From positions 2,689,501 through 2,753,500 of the forward strand of contig NZ_AP024488.1 in assembly GCF_021654575.1 (NCBI RefSeq): 64,000 nt of DNA, in the 5' to 3' direction. Within the stretch, counting starts at the first letter, position 1; each line of letters begins with the position of its first letter. Below are positions 19,354-28,364 of the stretch, piece after piece. The stretch is from Desulfoluna limicola. GTDB lineage: Bacteria > Desulfobacterota > Desulfobacteria > Desulfobacterales > Desulfolunaceae. The notes beneath the pieces were generated by a model, which saw nothing but the letters and a program-made list of their open reading frames with translations, ran no database searches and was not told the DNA's origin. Position numbers and translations under genes: made by a program.

Positions 19354-19759
19354 CCGAACATACTGTTTGTAAAGAACAAAACAACATCCAGAATCAAAAC
19401 TGGAAACAATTCGAACCACATCCTCGACATCGGCATCTCTCTTTCCTGTCTCCACACTCTTCTGCCCCATGCTCTGCTGCGGCTCCTCCGACACTGCCCT
19501 TAAGTGCCCCTGTCCCTTTGTTCACAACCATCAACGCCGTATGAGTTACGAACATCTACCCAGGGAGAAACCGACGATTCCACACGTCTCTCATCTTTCT
19601 TACAGACATGGCAACGCTTTTGCATTGCCTCTATGGCAGGGTAGCCCGGCACCACCTGACGGCCATCCTCAACCATGCGCACACAATCCCGGCCCGGATA
19701 GGCCACTTGCCGTATCCCCGCCACAAATCAGGCCAACCCCTGGCCCCACGGAGGTTTCT
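19354..19759. other. Regulatory region upstream of ald
   Basis: No gene. Contains a sigma-54 promoter (19609-19624) and an imperfect inverted repeat TGTTTGT-AAAGA-ACAAAACA at 19364-19383 that could be an activator site about 240 bases upstream of it. The open frame through this region into ald has no family support. Confidence 0.5.
19609..19624 (+). promoter_or_regulatory. Sigma-54 (-24/-12) promoter of ald
   Basis: TGGCAACGCTTTTGCA: GG and GC elements with exact 12-base spacing (consensus TGGCAC-N5-TTGCA, one mismatch). About 135 bases before the ald start and directly downstream of a gene for a sigma-54 activator. Confidence 0.75.
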
Positions 19760-20872
19760 ATGATCGTAGGTATCCTGAAAGAGATAAAGTCCGAGGAAAA
19801 TCGAGTGTCCATGACCCCTTCCGGCGTGGAGGTGATGATCGCCAACGGACACACCCTGCTCGTGGAAAAGAGCGCCGGGGTTGGTAGCGGATTCCCTGAT
19901 GAGATGTATGTCGAGGTCGGGGCACACATCGTCGCCACCCCCGCTGAAGTATTCGAGCGTTCCGACATGGTGATGCACGTCAAGGAGCCCCAGCCCTCCG
20001 AGTACGCCATGGTGAAAAAGGACCAGATTGTCTTCACCTACATGCACTTTGCCGCCGACGAGAGCCTCACCCGGGAGTTCCTGAAAACCAATGCTGTGGC
20101 CATTGCCTATGAGACCATTGAAGACAAAAACGGCGCCCTTCCCCTTCTCACCCCCATGAGCGAGGTGGCAGGCCGCATGTCTGTACAGGAGGCCGCCAAA
20201 TACCTGGAGCGGGTTCATGGTGGACGCGGCATCCTCCTTGGCGGGGTAACCGGCGTGCCTCCGGCAACAGTGGTGGTCATTGGCGGCGGGATCGTGGGCA
20301 CCAACGCAGCCCAGATGGCCTGCGGGTTAGGGGCAAAGGTCTACCTCCTGGACATGAACCTCGACCGCCTGCGCTACCTGTCTGAAGTGATGCCCAAAAA
20401 CTGCTTCCCCATGATGAGTTCTCCTGCAACGGTTCGAGAACTCGCCATGGAGGCGGATGTTGTGGTAGGGGCCGTGTTGATCCCCGGGGCCAAAGCGCCC
20501 AAACTCATCACCCGTGAGATGCTCAGCTCCATGAAACCCGGCGCCGTTATCGTGGATGTGGCCATCGACCAAGGCGGCTGTTTTGAAACCTCCAAGCCCA
20601 CCACCCACGGGGACCCCATCTATGAGGTAGACGGCATCATTCACTACTGCGTGGCCAACATGCCCGGAGCCGTGCCCATCACCAGCACCATCGCCCTGAC
20701 CAACGCCACCCTCCCCTACGCGGTTGAAATTGCCAACAAGGGGTGGAAAAAGGCCTGCAAAGAGAATAAAGGAATCAAGTTGGGTCTCAACATGGCCGAC
20801 GGCAAAATCACCTACAAGGGTGTGGCTGACGCTTTTGGCCTCGATTACACACCGGCTGACTCCCTCCTTTAG
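19760..20872 (+). CDS. ald: Alanine dehydrogenase
   Basis: NAD-dependent interconversion of L-alanine with pyruvate and ammonia. 370 residues, normal length, starting MIVGILKEIKSEENRVSMTP. The Rossmann motif is VIGGGIVGTNAAQMA; YMHFAADE carries the catalytic His region, and NMPGAVPITSTIALTNATLPY is the family C-terminal block. GGAGG precedes ATG 19760; the frame is open 97 codons further upstream through the promoter region and is not coding there. With the symporter downstream it forms an alanine uptake and deamination unit that is likely sigma-54 controlled. Confidence 0.97.
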   Translation: MIVGILKEIKSEENRVSMTPSGVEVMIANGHTLLVEKSAGVGSGFPDEMYVEVGAHIVATPAEVFERSDMVMHVKEPQPSEYAMVKKDQIVFTYMHFAADESLTREFLKTNAVAIAYETIEDKNGALPLLTPMSEVAGRMSVQEAAKYLERVHGGRGILLGGVTGVPPATVVVIGGGIVGTNAAQMACGLGAKVYLLDMNLDRLRYLSEVMPKNCFPMMSSPATVRELAMEADVVVGAVLIPGAKAPKLITREMLSSMKPGAVIVDVAIDQGGCFETSKPTTHGDPIYEVDGIIHYCVANMPGAVPITSTIALTNATLPYAVEIANKGWKKACKENKGIKLGLNMADGKITYKGVADAFGLDYTPADSLL

Positions 20873-21475
20873 CGAGGGGGGCTTTCCAAATGAGCCTTTG
20901 ATCTCTGCCCCAGGTCAAGGCAGAGACATATATTACCGCCCAACGAATACCTACCCAAACTAAAGGCGGGGGGGTGTCCCCCCGCCGTTTCCGATGCAAG
21001 CGAAGGGCCCCAGGCACGGCACAGGGAACATTCTCAAACAGTGTGCACCCTTGGAAATCAACTGCCTGGCCATTTATTAGCACACAAACAAACGACACCA
21101 AAACGGTGCATGACGGGCAATTGCCTCACAGGAAGAAGCGACAGCAAGGTCGCCCCACCAACGAATAAGCTCAAATTTAAAGGAGGATATTGATTATTTA
21201 TCAAAATCATGCTCTACTAATTTCCGATTCTTATTAGAACATACGTATCAAGTCGCTCTTTCTCATCCCCACATGGCATCGTTCGCAACCGGGCCCTGGA
21301 CGCCCCGCTTTTCCCTTTTGCTCACAAGAAGTTAAGAACCACACCACCAGGAATTAATAACTTCTTTTTCTCTCTGCAGGTTGTGATAATGCCGCGGTTA
21401 AGGCATGCTATACGCTGGGCGGAAGGCACCGCCTGGAGGTTATATGTAACACCACATCACCATTGGAGGAGTTTT
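20873..21475. other. Regulatory region upstream of the alanine symporter
   Basis: About 600 bases without a gene. Two weak -24/-12-like sites have correct GG-GC spacing: 21067-21082 (TGGCCATTTATTAGCA) and 21401-21416 (AGGCATGCTATACGCT, about 60 bases before the gene). Both deviate at the -12 element. Confidence 0.35.
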
Positions 21476-22822
21476 ATGGAGAGCTTTATTCAGTTACTGG
21501 ATAAAATTGACGGCATCATCTGGGGGGCACCCCTACTTGTCCTTCTCGTGGGGACCGGCCTGTGGCTGACCCTTTCCCTTAAGGGGCTTCAGTTCACCAC
21601 CCTTTTTCACTCTCTCTACCTGGCCCTGGTCAAGCGCAAGGAGGAAGGAGAAGAGGGAGATGGCGACATTACCCATTTCCAAGCACTGATGACGGCCCTG
21701 TCCGCCACAGTCGGTACCGGTAACATTGCCGGTGTGGCAACAGCCATCGCCATCGGCGGGCCTGGCGCCATGTTCTGGATGTGGGTCACCGGCCTGGTGG
21801 GAATGGCCACCAAGTACGCCGAGGCCGTTCTTGCCGTAAAATACCGTGAAAAAGATAAGAACGGCGACATGTGCGGGGGGCCCATGTACTACATCACCAA
21901 CGGCCTCGGCTGGAAGTGGATGGGTACCATGTTTGCCTTCTTCGCAGCCATTGCCGCCTTTGGTATCGGCAACATGGTTCAGTCCAACTCCGTTGCGGAT
22001 GCGGTTCACGCCACGTTCAACATTCCCGTGGGCGTCACCGGCCTTATCCTCATGTTTTTCGTCGGCCTCGTCATCGTGGGCGGCATCAAGAGCATCGGTA
22101 AAGTGACCAGCGTGCTCGTGCCCATCATGATTGTCTTCTATGTCCTCGGAGCCCTCATCATCCTTATTATGCATGCAGGAGCCATTCCCGCGGCGCTGAA
22201 ACTCATCTTCACACAAGCCTTCAACCCCACAGCCGCCACCGGCGGTTTTGCCGGCGCAGGCATCATGCTTGCCGTGCGTATGGGTGTGGCACGCGGTGTC
22301 TTCTCCAACGAATCCGGCCTCGGCAGTGCCCCCATCGCGGCGGCGGCAGCCCAGACCAAGCACTCCGTCACCCAGGCCCTGGTCTCCATGACCCAGACCT
22401 TCATCGACACCATCATCGTCTGCTCCATGACCGGCCTGGTTCTCATCATCACCGGTGCCTGGTCCAGCGGTAAGAACGGCGCCGAGCTCACCACCTTCGC
22501 CTTCCAGAGCGCCATTCCCGGAGGCGCACTCATCGTCACCGTCGGCCTGATCCTTTTTGCTTACTCCACCATCCTCGGCTGGTGCTACTACGGTGAAAAA
22601 TCCATTGAATACCTCCTCGGCGAAAAGGCCATCATGCCCTACAGGGTTCTCTTCGTGGTCTTCGTCGGCGTTGGTGCCACCCTTAAGCTCAACCTGGTGT
22701 GGACCTTGGCCGATATCTTCAACGGTCTCATGGCCTTCCCCAACCTCGTAGCCCTCCTGGCCCTGACTCCTGTCATCGTCAGTGAAACAAAGGACTACTT
22801 TGAAAATCACTACAAAAAATAA
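21476..22822 (+). CDS. Alanine/glycine:cation symporter (AGCS family)
   Basis: Sodium-coupled alanine or glycine importer in the inner membrane. 448 residues with about ten hydrophobic helices. AGCS blocks: [42 protein letters not shown] and [25 protein letters not shown] lies before ATG 21476; a longer frame from 21383 lacks support. It follows ald and is closed by a strong terminator, fitting a role in supplying alanine to Ald or glycine to the cleavage system. Confidence 0.95.
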   Translation: MESFIQLLDKIDGIIWGAPLLVLLVGTGLWLTLSLKGLQFTTLFHSLYLALVKRKEEGEEGDGDITHFQALMTALSATVGTGNIAGVATAIAIGGPGAMFWMWVTGLVGMATKYAEAVLAVKYREKDKNGDMCGGPMYYITNGLGWKWMGTMFAFFAAIAAFGIGNMVQSNSVADAVHATFNIPVGVTGLILMFFVGLVIVGGIKSIGKVTSVLVPIMIVFYVLGALIILIMHAGAIPAALKLIFTQAFNPTAATGGFAGAGIMLAVRMGVARGVFSNESGLGSAPIAAAAAQTKHSVTQALVSMTQTFIDTIIVCSMTGLVLIITGAWSSGKNGAELTTFAFQSAIPGGALIVTVGLILFAYSTILGWCYYGEKSIEYLLGEKAIMPYRVLFVVFVGVGATLKLNLVWTLADIFNGLMAFPNLVALLALTPVIVSETKDYFENHYKK

Positions 22823-22862
22823 CCGGAAAGAGTCCAAAGACCGACTCAGCCTGTGACCCGCC

Positions 22863-22902
22863 AAAAAACCCGCCCCTTGAAAGAAGGGGCGGGTTTTTGT
22901 TT
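22863..22902 (+). terminator. Rho-independent terminator after the symporter
   Basis: Stem AAACCCGCCCCTT / AAGGGGCGGGTTT with a short GAAAG loop and a T-rich tail. The flanking A run makes it potentially bidirectional for the convergent TetR gene. Confidence 0.92.
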
Positions 22903-22943
22903 GGGTGGAAGACTCTCAAGTTCAGAACGCCATGGGGTGAGGA

Positions 22944-23600
22944 TCAACATCCAACAGCCCTGGGATTCGGCTCTGAGGTCAAATAATGAAACACCATGAC
23001 ACTGAACTCATCAAGGACGCGTTCCTCATCGGAATCACGACCAAAGAGCACGGCTTTGTGGGCAATATTCTCTGCGGCGCTGTGAATCACGAGGGCTGCG
23101 GCATCCCGGTCCCAAATCGTCAGACTCTCCTGAAACATGGCAAAGACCAGCTTGATGTGCCTCAGCTGTCGCGCCACGTCCCTGTCATAGAGAGCCCTTA
23201 CATCCGGGTCTGAATACCTGAGAACATGGGTCTCCCTGTGAAAACCCGGAGCGACCCTGTACGCGGCAAAAAGGTTGGCAAAGACATCTCGGATGTTTTT
23301 CCGGGTAAAGGCATCAAAGCGAAGGTTTGGGTTGTTCCAGATGCAATCGAAGTGATTATCGAGATAGCTTTCCAGAGCCTCAAGGAGAAGAGCTCGCTTG
23401 TCGGTAAAGTAGGCATAGAAGCTCCCGATGGAAACTCCGGCACGAGATGCGATATCCTTGGACGTGGTTTTATGGATCCCTTTTTCCGAGAACAGTTCCA
23501 CAGCCGCATCCATAAGTTTCTGCCTCATGACAATGCCACGCTTCTGCTTGGGAATACGAACCCCACTGGCCTTGGATACACCTCGATTGATCGTCTCCAC
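22944..23600 (-). CDS. TetR family transcriptional regulator
   Basis: About 218 residues. The N-terminal HTH reads MRQKLMDAAVELFSEKG, then KDIASRAGVSIGSFYAYFTDK. The C-terminal ligand domain is not assigned. The start is uncertain: the family needs residues upstream of the internal ATG at 23528, and the best candidate is the GTG at 23600, which directly follows a run of ten G on the minus strand (23600-23609); an ATG at 23654 is also in frame. Slippage in the G run could alter expression if the upstream start is used. It is divergent from the E1 fusion, with a perfect palindrome between them. Confidence 0.88.
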   Translation of the reverse strand: METINRGVSKASGVRIPKQKRGIVMRQKLMDAAVELFSEKGIHKTTSKDIASRAGVSIGSFYAYFTDKRALLLEALESYLDNHFDCIWNNPNLRFDAFTRKNIRDVFANLFAAYRVAPGFHRETHVLRYSDPDVRALYDRDVARQLRHIKLVFAMFQESLTIWDRDAAALVIHSAAENIAHKAVLFGRDSDEERVLDEFSVMVFHYLTSEPNPRAVGC

Positions 23601-23756
23601 CCCCCCCCCGGATAGTTCATGCCCACTTAGACCAGATGAATCGATACTCGGCAAACAGGCACCTCAAATGAATGAAATACACAGACCTCAACATGCTCTG
23701 TTTCCCGACAAGGCCCCAGATCATCTCCCCGACCTGAGCCACCCCACACAAGAAAA

Positions 23757-23770
23757 TGAACTATAGTTCA
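23757..23770. promoter_or_regulatory. Perfect 14-bp palindrome, likely TetR operator
   Basis: TGAACTATAGTTCA, self-complementary, in the region between the TetR gene and the E1 fusion, about 90 bases upstream of the latter's -35 box. Such palindromes are typical TetR-family sites; the assignment is by position. Confidence 0.6.
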
Positions 23771-23862
23771 AATTATTCAGCGATGCAACGGCACAGATCA
23801 ACACACCGAGCATATTCAAATAAAACACATACTTTCAAACATGATCATTGTTTACTTTGAAC

Positions 23863-23891
23863 TTGACATCATTCAGTCCCAACGGTATGAA
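23863..23891 (+). promoter_or_regulatory. Sigma-70 promoter of the E1 fusion gene
   Basis: TTGACA, 17-base spacer, TATGAA. About 195 bases upstream of the start codon. Confidence 0.55.
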
Positions 23892-24087
23892 AAACATGAA
23901 CCTGAAATCATATTCACAAGATAAAGATTCGGTGCCCCGGGAGCCTCCCCATTTCGACACGCAACCGTTATAAAAGGGCGATCGCTCTGTTCCAGCCCCA
24001 GCCCCCATGGAACTGGCACCGACAGGGCGATGCCAATGGATGCCCATGACGAAAGGCCATGAAGAAGCCCTATCCAAGGAGCGAAAC

Positions 24088-26613
24088 ATGAATTGCATCT
24101 TTAAAGACAAGGCAGAGCTGCAAGCTGTTCTCAGCACTCTCTGGGCCCGAATTTTTGACACCCCCGCCATCACCAAGAGCCTTTCAGAAACCGATATCAT
24201 CGTCCAATTTCGCTTTATCGACTTCCATACCAGCATGACCATTCAAGCAGGCCAAGACGGGTACAGGGCTTCATGGGATATTGAAGTCTCCCCGGATGTT
24301 GTGATGATCCTCACCTCGGAGACCAGCCATCGTTTCTGGATGGAAGAGCTCAACATTCCCCTTGCACTGGCAAGCAGGAAAATCGTCGCAAAAGGGTCTA
24401 TCCAAAAAGCATTGAAACTGCTTCCTGCCCTTAAACCGGCCTTTGCCCTGTACCCTGAGGTGCTGAAGCAAATGGATAAACACCACCTGCTCAGTACGCG
24501 CCGGCAGCCACCAAAAAAACGAAAGCGGTCCCTCTTCACATTCCGAAAGCCCACCCCTCCACCGATGGAACACCTTCAACCTTTTCCCTTGAATGTCCAT
24601 GAAGATCCCCGGCCCATGGTGCCAGCCCAGGTTCGCACTGCCGAGGCCACCCTCCTGGACCTTTACACCACGATGTGCACCATCCGGGCTTTTGAGACAC
24701 ACCTGGCCGAAGCCTTCCAGCGCGGGACCCTCCCCACAGAAGCCATCCATCTCTCCATCGGCCAGGAAGCCGTTGCAGCAGGGGTCTGCCTCAACCTTCG
24801 CCCCACCGACATCATCAACACCACCCACCGGGGCCATGGCCATATCATCGCCAAGGGAGCGAACCTCAACCGCATGATGGCCGAGCTCTACGGCAAGGCA
24901 GGCGGCCTGTGTGAAGGCAAAGGCGGGTCCATGCATGTCACCGACAAAAGCGTCGGCATCATGGGCGCCAACGGCATCGTCGGAGCCGGTTATCTTCTGG
25001 CCATGGGGGCAGCCCATGCCATGAAGTACCGGGGCGAAAACAACATCTCTGTTGTCTTTGCAGGAGACGGCTCCGTCAATCAGGGAATGTTCCATGAAGC
25101 ACTCAACATGATCCAGGTCTTTGACCTTCCCGTTCTCATTGTGATTGAAAACAACCTCTACGGGGAGTTTACCCACGTGGACCGTCACTCTGCCGACCCG
25201 GAAATCCACAGGCGCATCGCCGCCTATCACATTGAATCCATCTGTCTTGACGGGAACAACCCCGGCACCGTGTTTTCAACCATTGCCGACATCGTCGGTC
25301 AGATGCGTATCGATGGGCGCCCCCGCGCCGTGGAAATGAAGACTTACCGCTGGCACGGCCACATGGAAGGGGAGCCGGAACTCTACCGCACCAGTGAAGA
25401 GAAACTTGCGCACATTCAAAACGATCCCATCAAGCACCTGAGAACCACCATCATTCAAAACGGAATGGCCTCCGAAGGCGACCTCAACAGCCTGGTTCAG
25501 GAGATCACACGTCACATGGAGGAAGCGGTTCAGTTTGCGCAAAAAAGCCCCGACCCGGTCCCCGGCGACCTCCTGTCGCGTGTCTACGCACCGGAGGAGG
25601 CGTCCATTTACAAAGGCACCATCCCTCAGGAAAGCCTGGGCCCACATTGCTCCTATGCCCAGGCCGTACACGACGCCATTGCCGAGGAGATGACCCGGGA
25701 TGAGACCGTCTTCCTCTGGGGTGAAGATGTCAGTTTAGGGGGGTATTTTAATGTGACAGACGATCTGAAGCAGACCTTCGGTGGTGATCGGATCATCGAT
25801 ACCCCCATCAGCGAAAACGGCATCGTGGGTGGTGCGGTGGGCTCGGCCATGGCCGGCCTTCGCCCGATCTGTGAAATTCTCTTTGCCGATTTTCTCACCT
25901 GCTGTATGGACCCCATCATCAACCAGGCCGCCAAACTCAGGTACATGACCGGCGGCCAGGCCACCATCCCGCTGACCATCCGGACTCCGGTGGGCAGCGG
26001 CATCGGCATGGCCGCCCAGCACTCACAGTCCATGGAACACCTTTTCAGCGGCATTCCCGGCCTCATCGTGGTCGCACCCAGCGATGCTTACACCGCCAAA
26101 GGACTCCTCAAATCCGCCATTCGCTCAAACAACCCCGTTCTTTTTTTTGAACACAAACTCCTCTACGCCGAAGCAACCCCTCTGCCTGAAGAGGAGTACA
26201 CGCTCCCCCTTGGGAAAGCCAGAATTGCACGAGAGGGCCAAGATGCCACCCTTGCAAGCCATCTGCTGGGGGTTTCCATATGCCGAGATGCAGCCCGGAT
26301 TCTCTCCTCCCGGGGCTTTGATGTGGAGATCATCGATCTTTGCACCCTCTACCCCATGGACACAGAGACCCTTCTCGCCTCGGTTAAAAAAACCGGCCGC
26401 CTGATCACCGTTGAAGAGGGCCCCATAACAGGGGGCATCGGAGCCGAGGTCATCAGCCGGGTCTGCACAGCGGGCTTCCACCTCCTCAAGGCCCCACCGG
26501 TGCGAATCGGCGCCCCGGAGTGCCCCGTCCCCTACGCAAAAAATCTGGAGAACAGCATGATGCCAGACCCGGTTCACATTGCCGACATCGCCGAAAAACT
26601 CATCTCGGGCTGA
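24088..26613 (+). CDS. Fused 2-oxoacid dehydrogenase E1 alpha-beta with SCP2-like N-terminal domain
   Basis: 841 residues from ATG 24088 (AAGGAG 24075-24080). Residues 1 to about 140 resemble an SCP2 sterol-carrier-type lipid-binding domain. A basic Pro-rich linker (RRQPPKKRKR) follows. Then comes an E1 alpha domain with RGHGHIIAKG and the ThDP motif GDGSVNQG...ENN (about residue 325), and an E1 beta domain from about 519 (AQAVHDAIAEEM, GEDVSLGG, GIGAEVISR). It would decarboxylate a 2-oxoacid or acetoin-like substrate. No E2 or dedicated E3 gene adjoins it. The SCP2 domain suggests a hydrophobic or acyl substrate or partner, which is inference. A TetR gene and operator lie upstream. Confidence 0.9.
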   Translation: MNCIFKDKAELQAVLSTLWARIFDTPAITKSLSETDIIVQFRFIDFHTSMTIQAGQDGYRASWDIEVSPDVVMILTSETSHRFWMEELNIPLALASRKIVAKGSIQKALKLLPALKPAFALYPEVLKQMDKHHLLSTRRQPPKKRKRSLFTFRKPTPPPMEHLQPFPLNVHEDPRPMVPAQVRTAEATLLDLYTTMCTIRAFETHLAEAFQRGTLPTEAIHLSIGQEAVAAGVCLNLRPTDIINTTHRGHGHIIAKGANLNRMMAELYGKAGGLCEGKGGSMHVTDKSVGIMGANGIVGAGYLLAMGAAHAMKYRGENNISVVFAGDGSVNQGMFHEALNMIQVFDLPVLIVIENNLYGEFTHVDRHSADPEIHRRIAAYHIESICLDGNNPGTVFSTIADIVGQMRIDGRPRAVEMKTYRWHGHMEGEPELYRTSEEKLAHIQNDPIKHLRTTIIQNGMASEGDLNSLVQEITRHMEEAVQFAQKSPDPVPGDLLSRVYAPEEASIYKGTIPQESLGPHCSYAQAVHDAIAEEMTRDETVFLWGEDVSLGGYFNVTDDLKQTFGGDRIIDTPISENGIVGGAVGSAMAGLRPICEILFADFLTCCMDPIINQAAKLRYMTGGQATIPLTIRTPVGSGIGMAAQHSQSMEHLFSGIPGLIVVAPSDAYTAKGLLKSAIRSNNPVLFFEHKLLYAEATPLPEEEYTLPLGKARIAREGQDATLASHLLGVSICRDAARILSSRGFDVEIIDLCTLYPMDTETLLASVKKTGRLITVEEGPITGGIGAEVISRVCTAGFHLLKAPPVRIGAPECPVPYAKNLENSMMPDPVHIADIAEKLISG

Positions 26614-26661
26614 CCCGAGATAAGACGTGCCTTCTCATGCGTAATGCAGATGGAAAAAAAA

Positions 26662-26757
26662 GCCTCCGGCGGCGAGGTGTGCCACCTCGAAAGCGGGTTT
26701 GCGAATGCGACTCGGGTGTCGGTCTTCATACCTTCTCGCGTTCGCATTCGCGAGACG
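26662..26757 (+). repeat. Structured intergenic repeat, partial
   Basis: GCCTCCGGCGGCGAGGTGTGCCACCTCG: the A-arm stem carries a compensated A-T to G-C change relative to most copies. The B arms are GCGAATGCGA / TCGCATTCGC with an atypical loop. Confidence 0.8.
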
Positions 26758-26921
26758 TTTGAAGGCCTGTTCCGATCCTCACAAGCGCATGGGCTGAGGG
26801 TGCATCCGTTCCAATCCAGGGATTGACGATCACCGCAATAACTCCGGAGCCGAAGGTATCTTTTACATGGATGACTCCGGTGGCAAGGCGAACAAATGAA
26901 GATACATTCGAGAGGCGTGGG

Positions 26922-27275
26922 ATGAAAAAATCACCGACCTACGATGAGCTTGCAGAAAGGGTCCGAGAACTTGAGGGGATGCTGGATGATGAAGGGCGGG
27001 TGGTGCAGTGGGAAATCCTTGAACACCTGGCAGCTGTCTGGGATCGAGATGGCCCCCCTGGCATTGTTGAAAACCGGGATCTGGCCGCGGCACTCCACCT
27101 GGGAACAGGGCAGGCCTCCCGAGCCTTGAAGATTCTTTCCACCCTGGGCCTCACCGACCACGACACCATGGGCTTTGCCTCCTACCTCACCCCCGAAGGC
27201 TACGACATCGCCAAAAACAAAAACCGGAAAATGCCCCTGGACGTGCAGATAAAGGGGCTAAGGGCTAAGGGCTAA
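26922..27275 (+). CDS. Small predicted winged-helix protein, unknown function
   Basis: 117 residues from ATG 26922, with AGAGG upstream. A short coiled segment (YDELAERVRELEGML) is followed by a region resembling a MarR- or ArsR-like winged helix (NRDLAAALHLGTGQASRALKILSTLGL, then YLTPEGYDIA). This reading is by eye; no family is named. The last codons and the stop lie inside a 7-bp tandem repeat, so the C-terminus (IKGLRAKG) is repeat-encoded. Because the unit is 7 bp and contains TAA, extra copies downstream would not change the protein. Confidence 0.65.
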   Translation: MKKSPTYDELAERVRELEGMLDDEGRVVQWEILEHLAAVWDRDGPPGIVENRDLAAALHLGTGQASRALKILSTLGLTDHDTMGFASYLTPEGYDIAKNKNRKMPLDVQIKGLRAKG

Positions 27276-27324
27276 GGGCTAAGGGCTAAGGGCTAAGGGC
27301 TAAGGGCTAAGGGCTAAGGGCTAA
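27255..27324 (+). repeat. Ten perfect tandem copies of GGGCTAA
   Basis: Unit of 7 bp repeated ten times without interruption, plus a partial GGG. The first three copies overlap the 3' end of the preceding gene. Confidence 0.97.
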
Positions 27325-27439
27325 GGGAAGTGTATCCTGGCGATTGGGGATGTCAATGGAGAAGAGCCATGACGAGTGTCACGAATTAAGCGGGTTGTCG
27401 AACTCACACTGAACGTTGCATCGTTACCGTTCTCTACGG

Positions 27440-27503
27440 ACGCCCGTCAGTAAATATGACGTACCCGAGGAACGAGGGTAAAGGAGGATTTGCGATCCTG
27501 GTT
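27440..27503 (-). repeat. Fragment of structured repeat (B side)
   Basis: GCCCGTCAGTAAATATGACG, then CCCGAGGAACGAGGG, similar to variant copies at 53.35 and 57.0 kb. Confidence 0.5.
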
Positions 27504-27512
27504 TTGATCATG

Positions 27513-28133
27513 TCAGGGATTGAGGTATGGCTCCAGGGCATCATAAAAATGGCCGGCCATTTTGCCGTACCCCCGTCCATTGGGGTGAATCCTGTCGCTC
27601 ATAAACTCAGATTTCCCAAAAATCCCCTCATAGATATCAGGCACCAGAACCGCCCCCATTCGCGTTGCCGTCAGGTGATACCTCCGAGTGAAATCACGCC
27701 CAAGAATTGGAATATTGATTCCCCCTAGAACCACCATGGCTCCTTCGTCCTGAAGGAATTGAATGATGAGTTCAAGATTCTGAAACGTCTCCTGCTTGGG
27801 CACCCCATTTTTAATGTCGTTGCCGCCGAGGGTGATGAGCACAATACCCGGGTCATACATCACGACATCATCCAGCCTGACGATGGCACTTTCCGTGGTT
27901 TCTCCGGGGACGCCGAGATTGATGATCTCCCGCCCGATACGGGCCGAAAGCTGAGAGGGATAGGAGCCGTTTTTCCCGCCACCGGTACCGAAGGTGAGGC
28001 TGTCACCGAAGGCCACGATGGTGGGCTTGGCAGGTGGTGCATTTCGAATGGGATGGGGCTTCTCAGGCTTGTAAGTAAACCAGGTCACCACAAGAAGAAT
28101 ACCGATGACAGGGATAGCGATGCGTTTGTCCAT
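27513..28133 (-). CDS. SGNH/GDSL hydrolase (TesA-like esterase/lysophospholipase), exported or membrane-anchored
   Basis: 206 residues from ATG 28133, which has GGAGG upstream; a longer frame to 28235 lacks support. An N-terminal hydrophobic helix (IAIPVIGILLVVTWF) is followed by block I FGDSLTFG with the catalytic Ser, GVPGETTES, the GGND block, and DRIHPNGRGY with the catalytic Asp and His. The order and length match TesA-type arylesterases. It probably acts in the periplasm on acyl esters or lysolipids. No operon partner is evident. Confidence 0.9.
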   Translation of the reverse strand: MDKRIAIPVIGILLVVTWFTYKPEKPHPIRNAPPAKPTIVAFGDSLTFGTGGGKNGSYPSQLSARIGREIINLGVPGETTESAIVRLDDVVMYDPGIVLITLGGNDIKNGVPKQETFQNLELIIQFLQDEGAMVVLGGINIPILGRDFTRRYHLTATRMGAVLVPDIYEGIFGKSEFMSDRIHPNGRGYGKMAGHFYDALEPYLNP

Positions 28134-28364
28134 ACCGTCCTCCATAACGTTCCAAGCCGTAAAAGCCACTGAGGGTCCAACGGTTGACTGGTGAACTGGA
28201 TACACGAACAGCAACAATTCAATGGGAAGAAACACGCAGGTTCCAACGCGAATGAATCAAAGCGAAGCCGCCATCCCCTTGTTTTGCAGACAGGGAACCA
28301 GCCTTGGGCCATTGAGGCGGCATCTCGCTATATGTTGGCCCATTTAATGAGCCATCTGAATTCA

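Noticed and set aside
21241..21300. TGGCATCGTTCGCA as a sigma-54 promoter
   Set aside because: GG to GC spacing is two bases short of the required 12.
21533..22864. 443-codon minus-strand frame opposite the AGCS symporter
   Set aside because: High GC at third positions keeps the opposite frame open; the product is His/Asp/Gly-rich with no family pattern.
27255..27324. Telomere or CRISPR interpretation of the heptamer array
   Set aside because: A single internal 70-bp array with no spacers and no chromosome end in sight; simple tandem repeat is sufficient.
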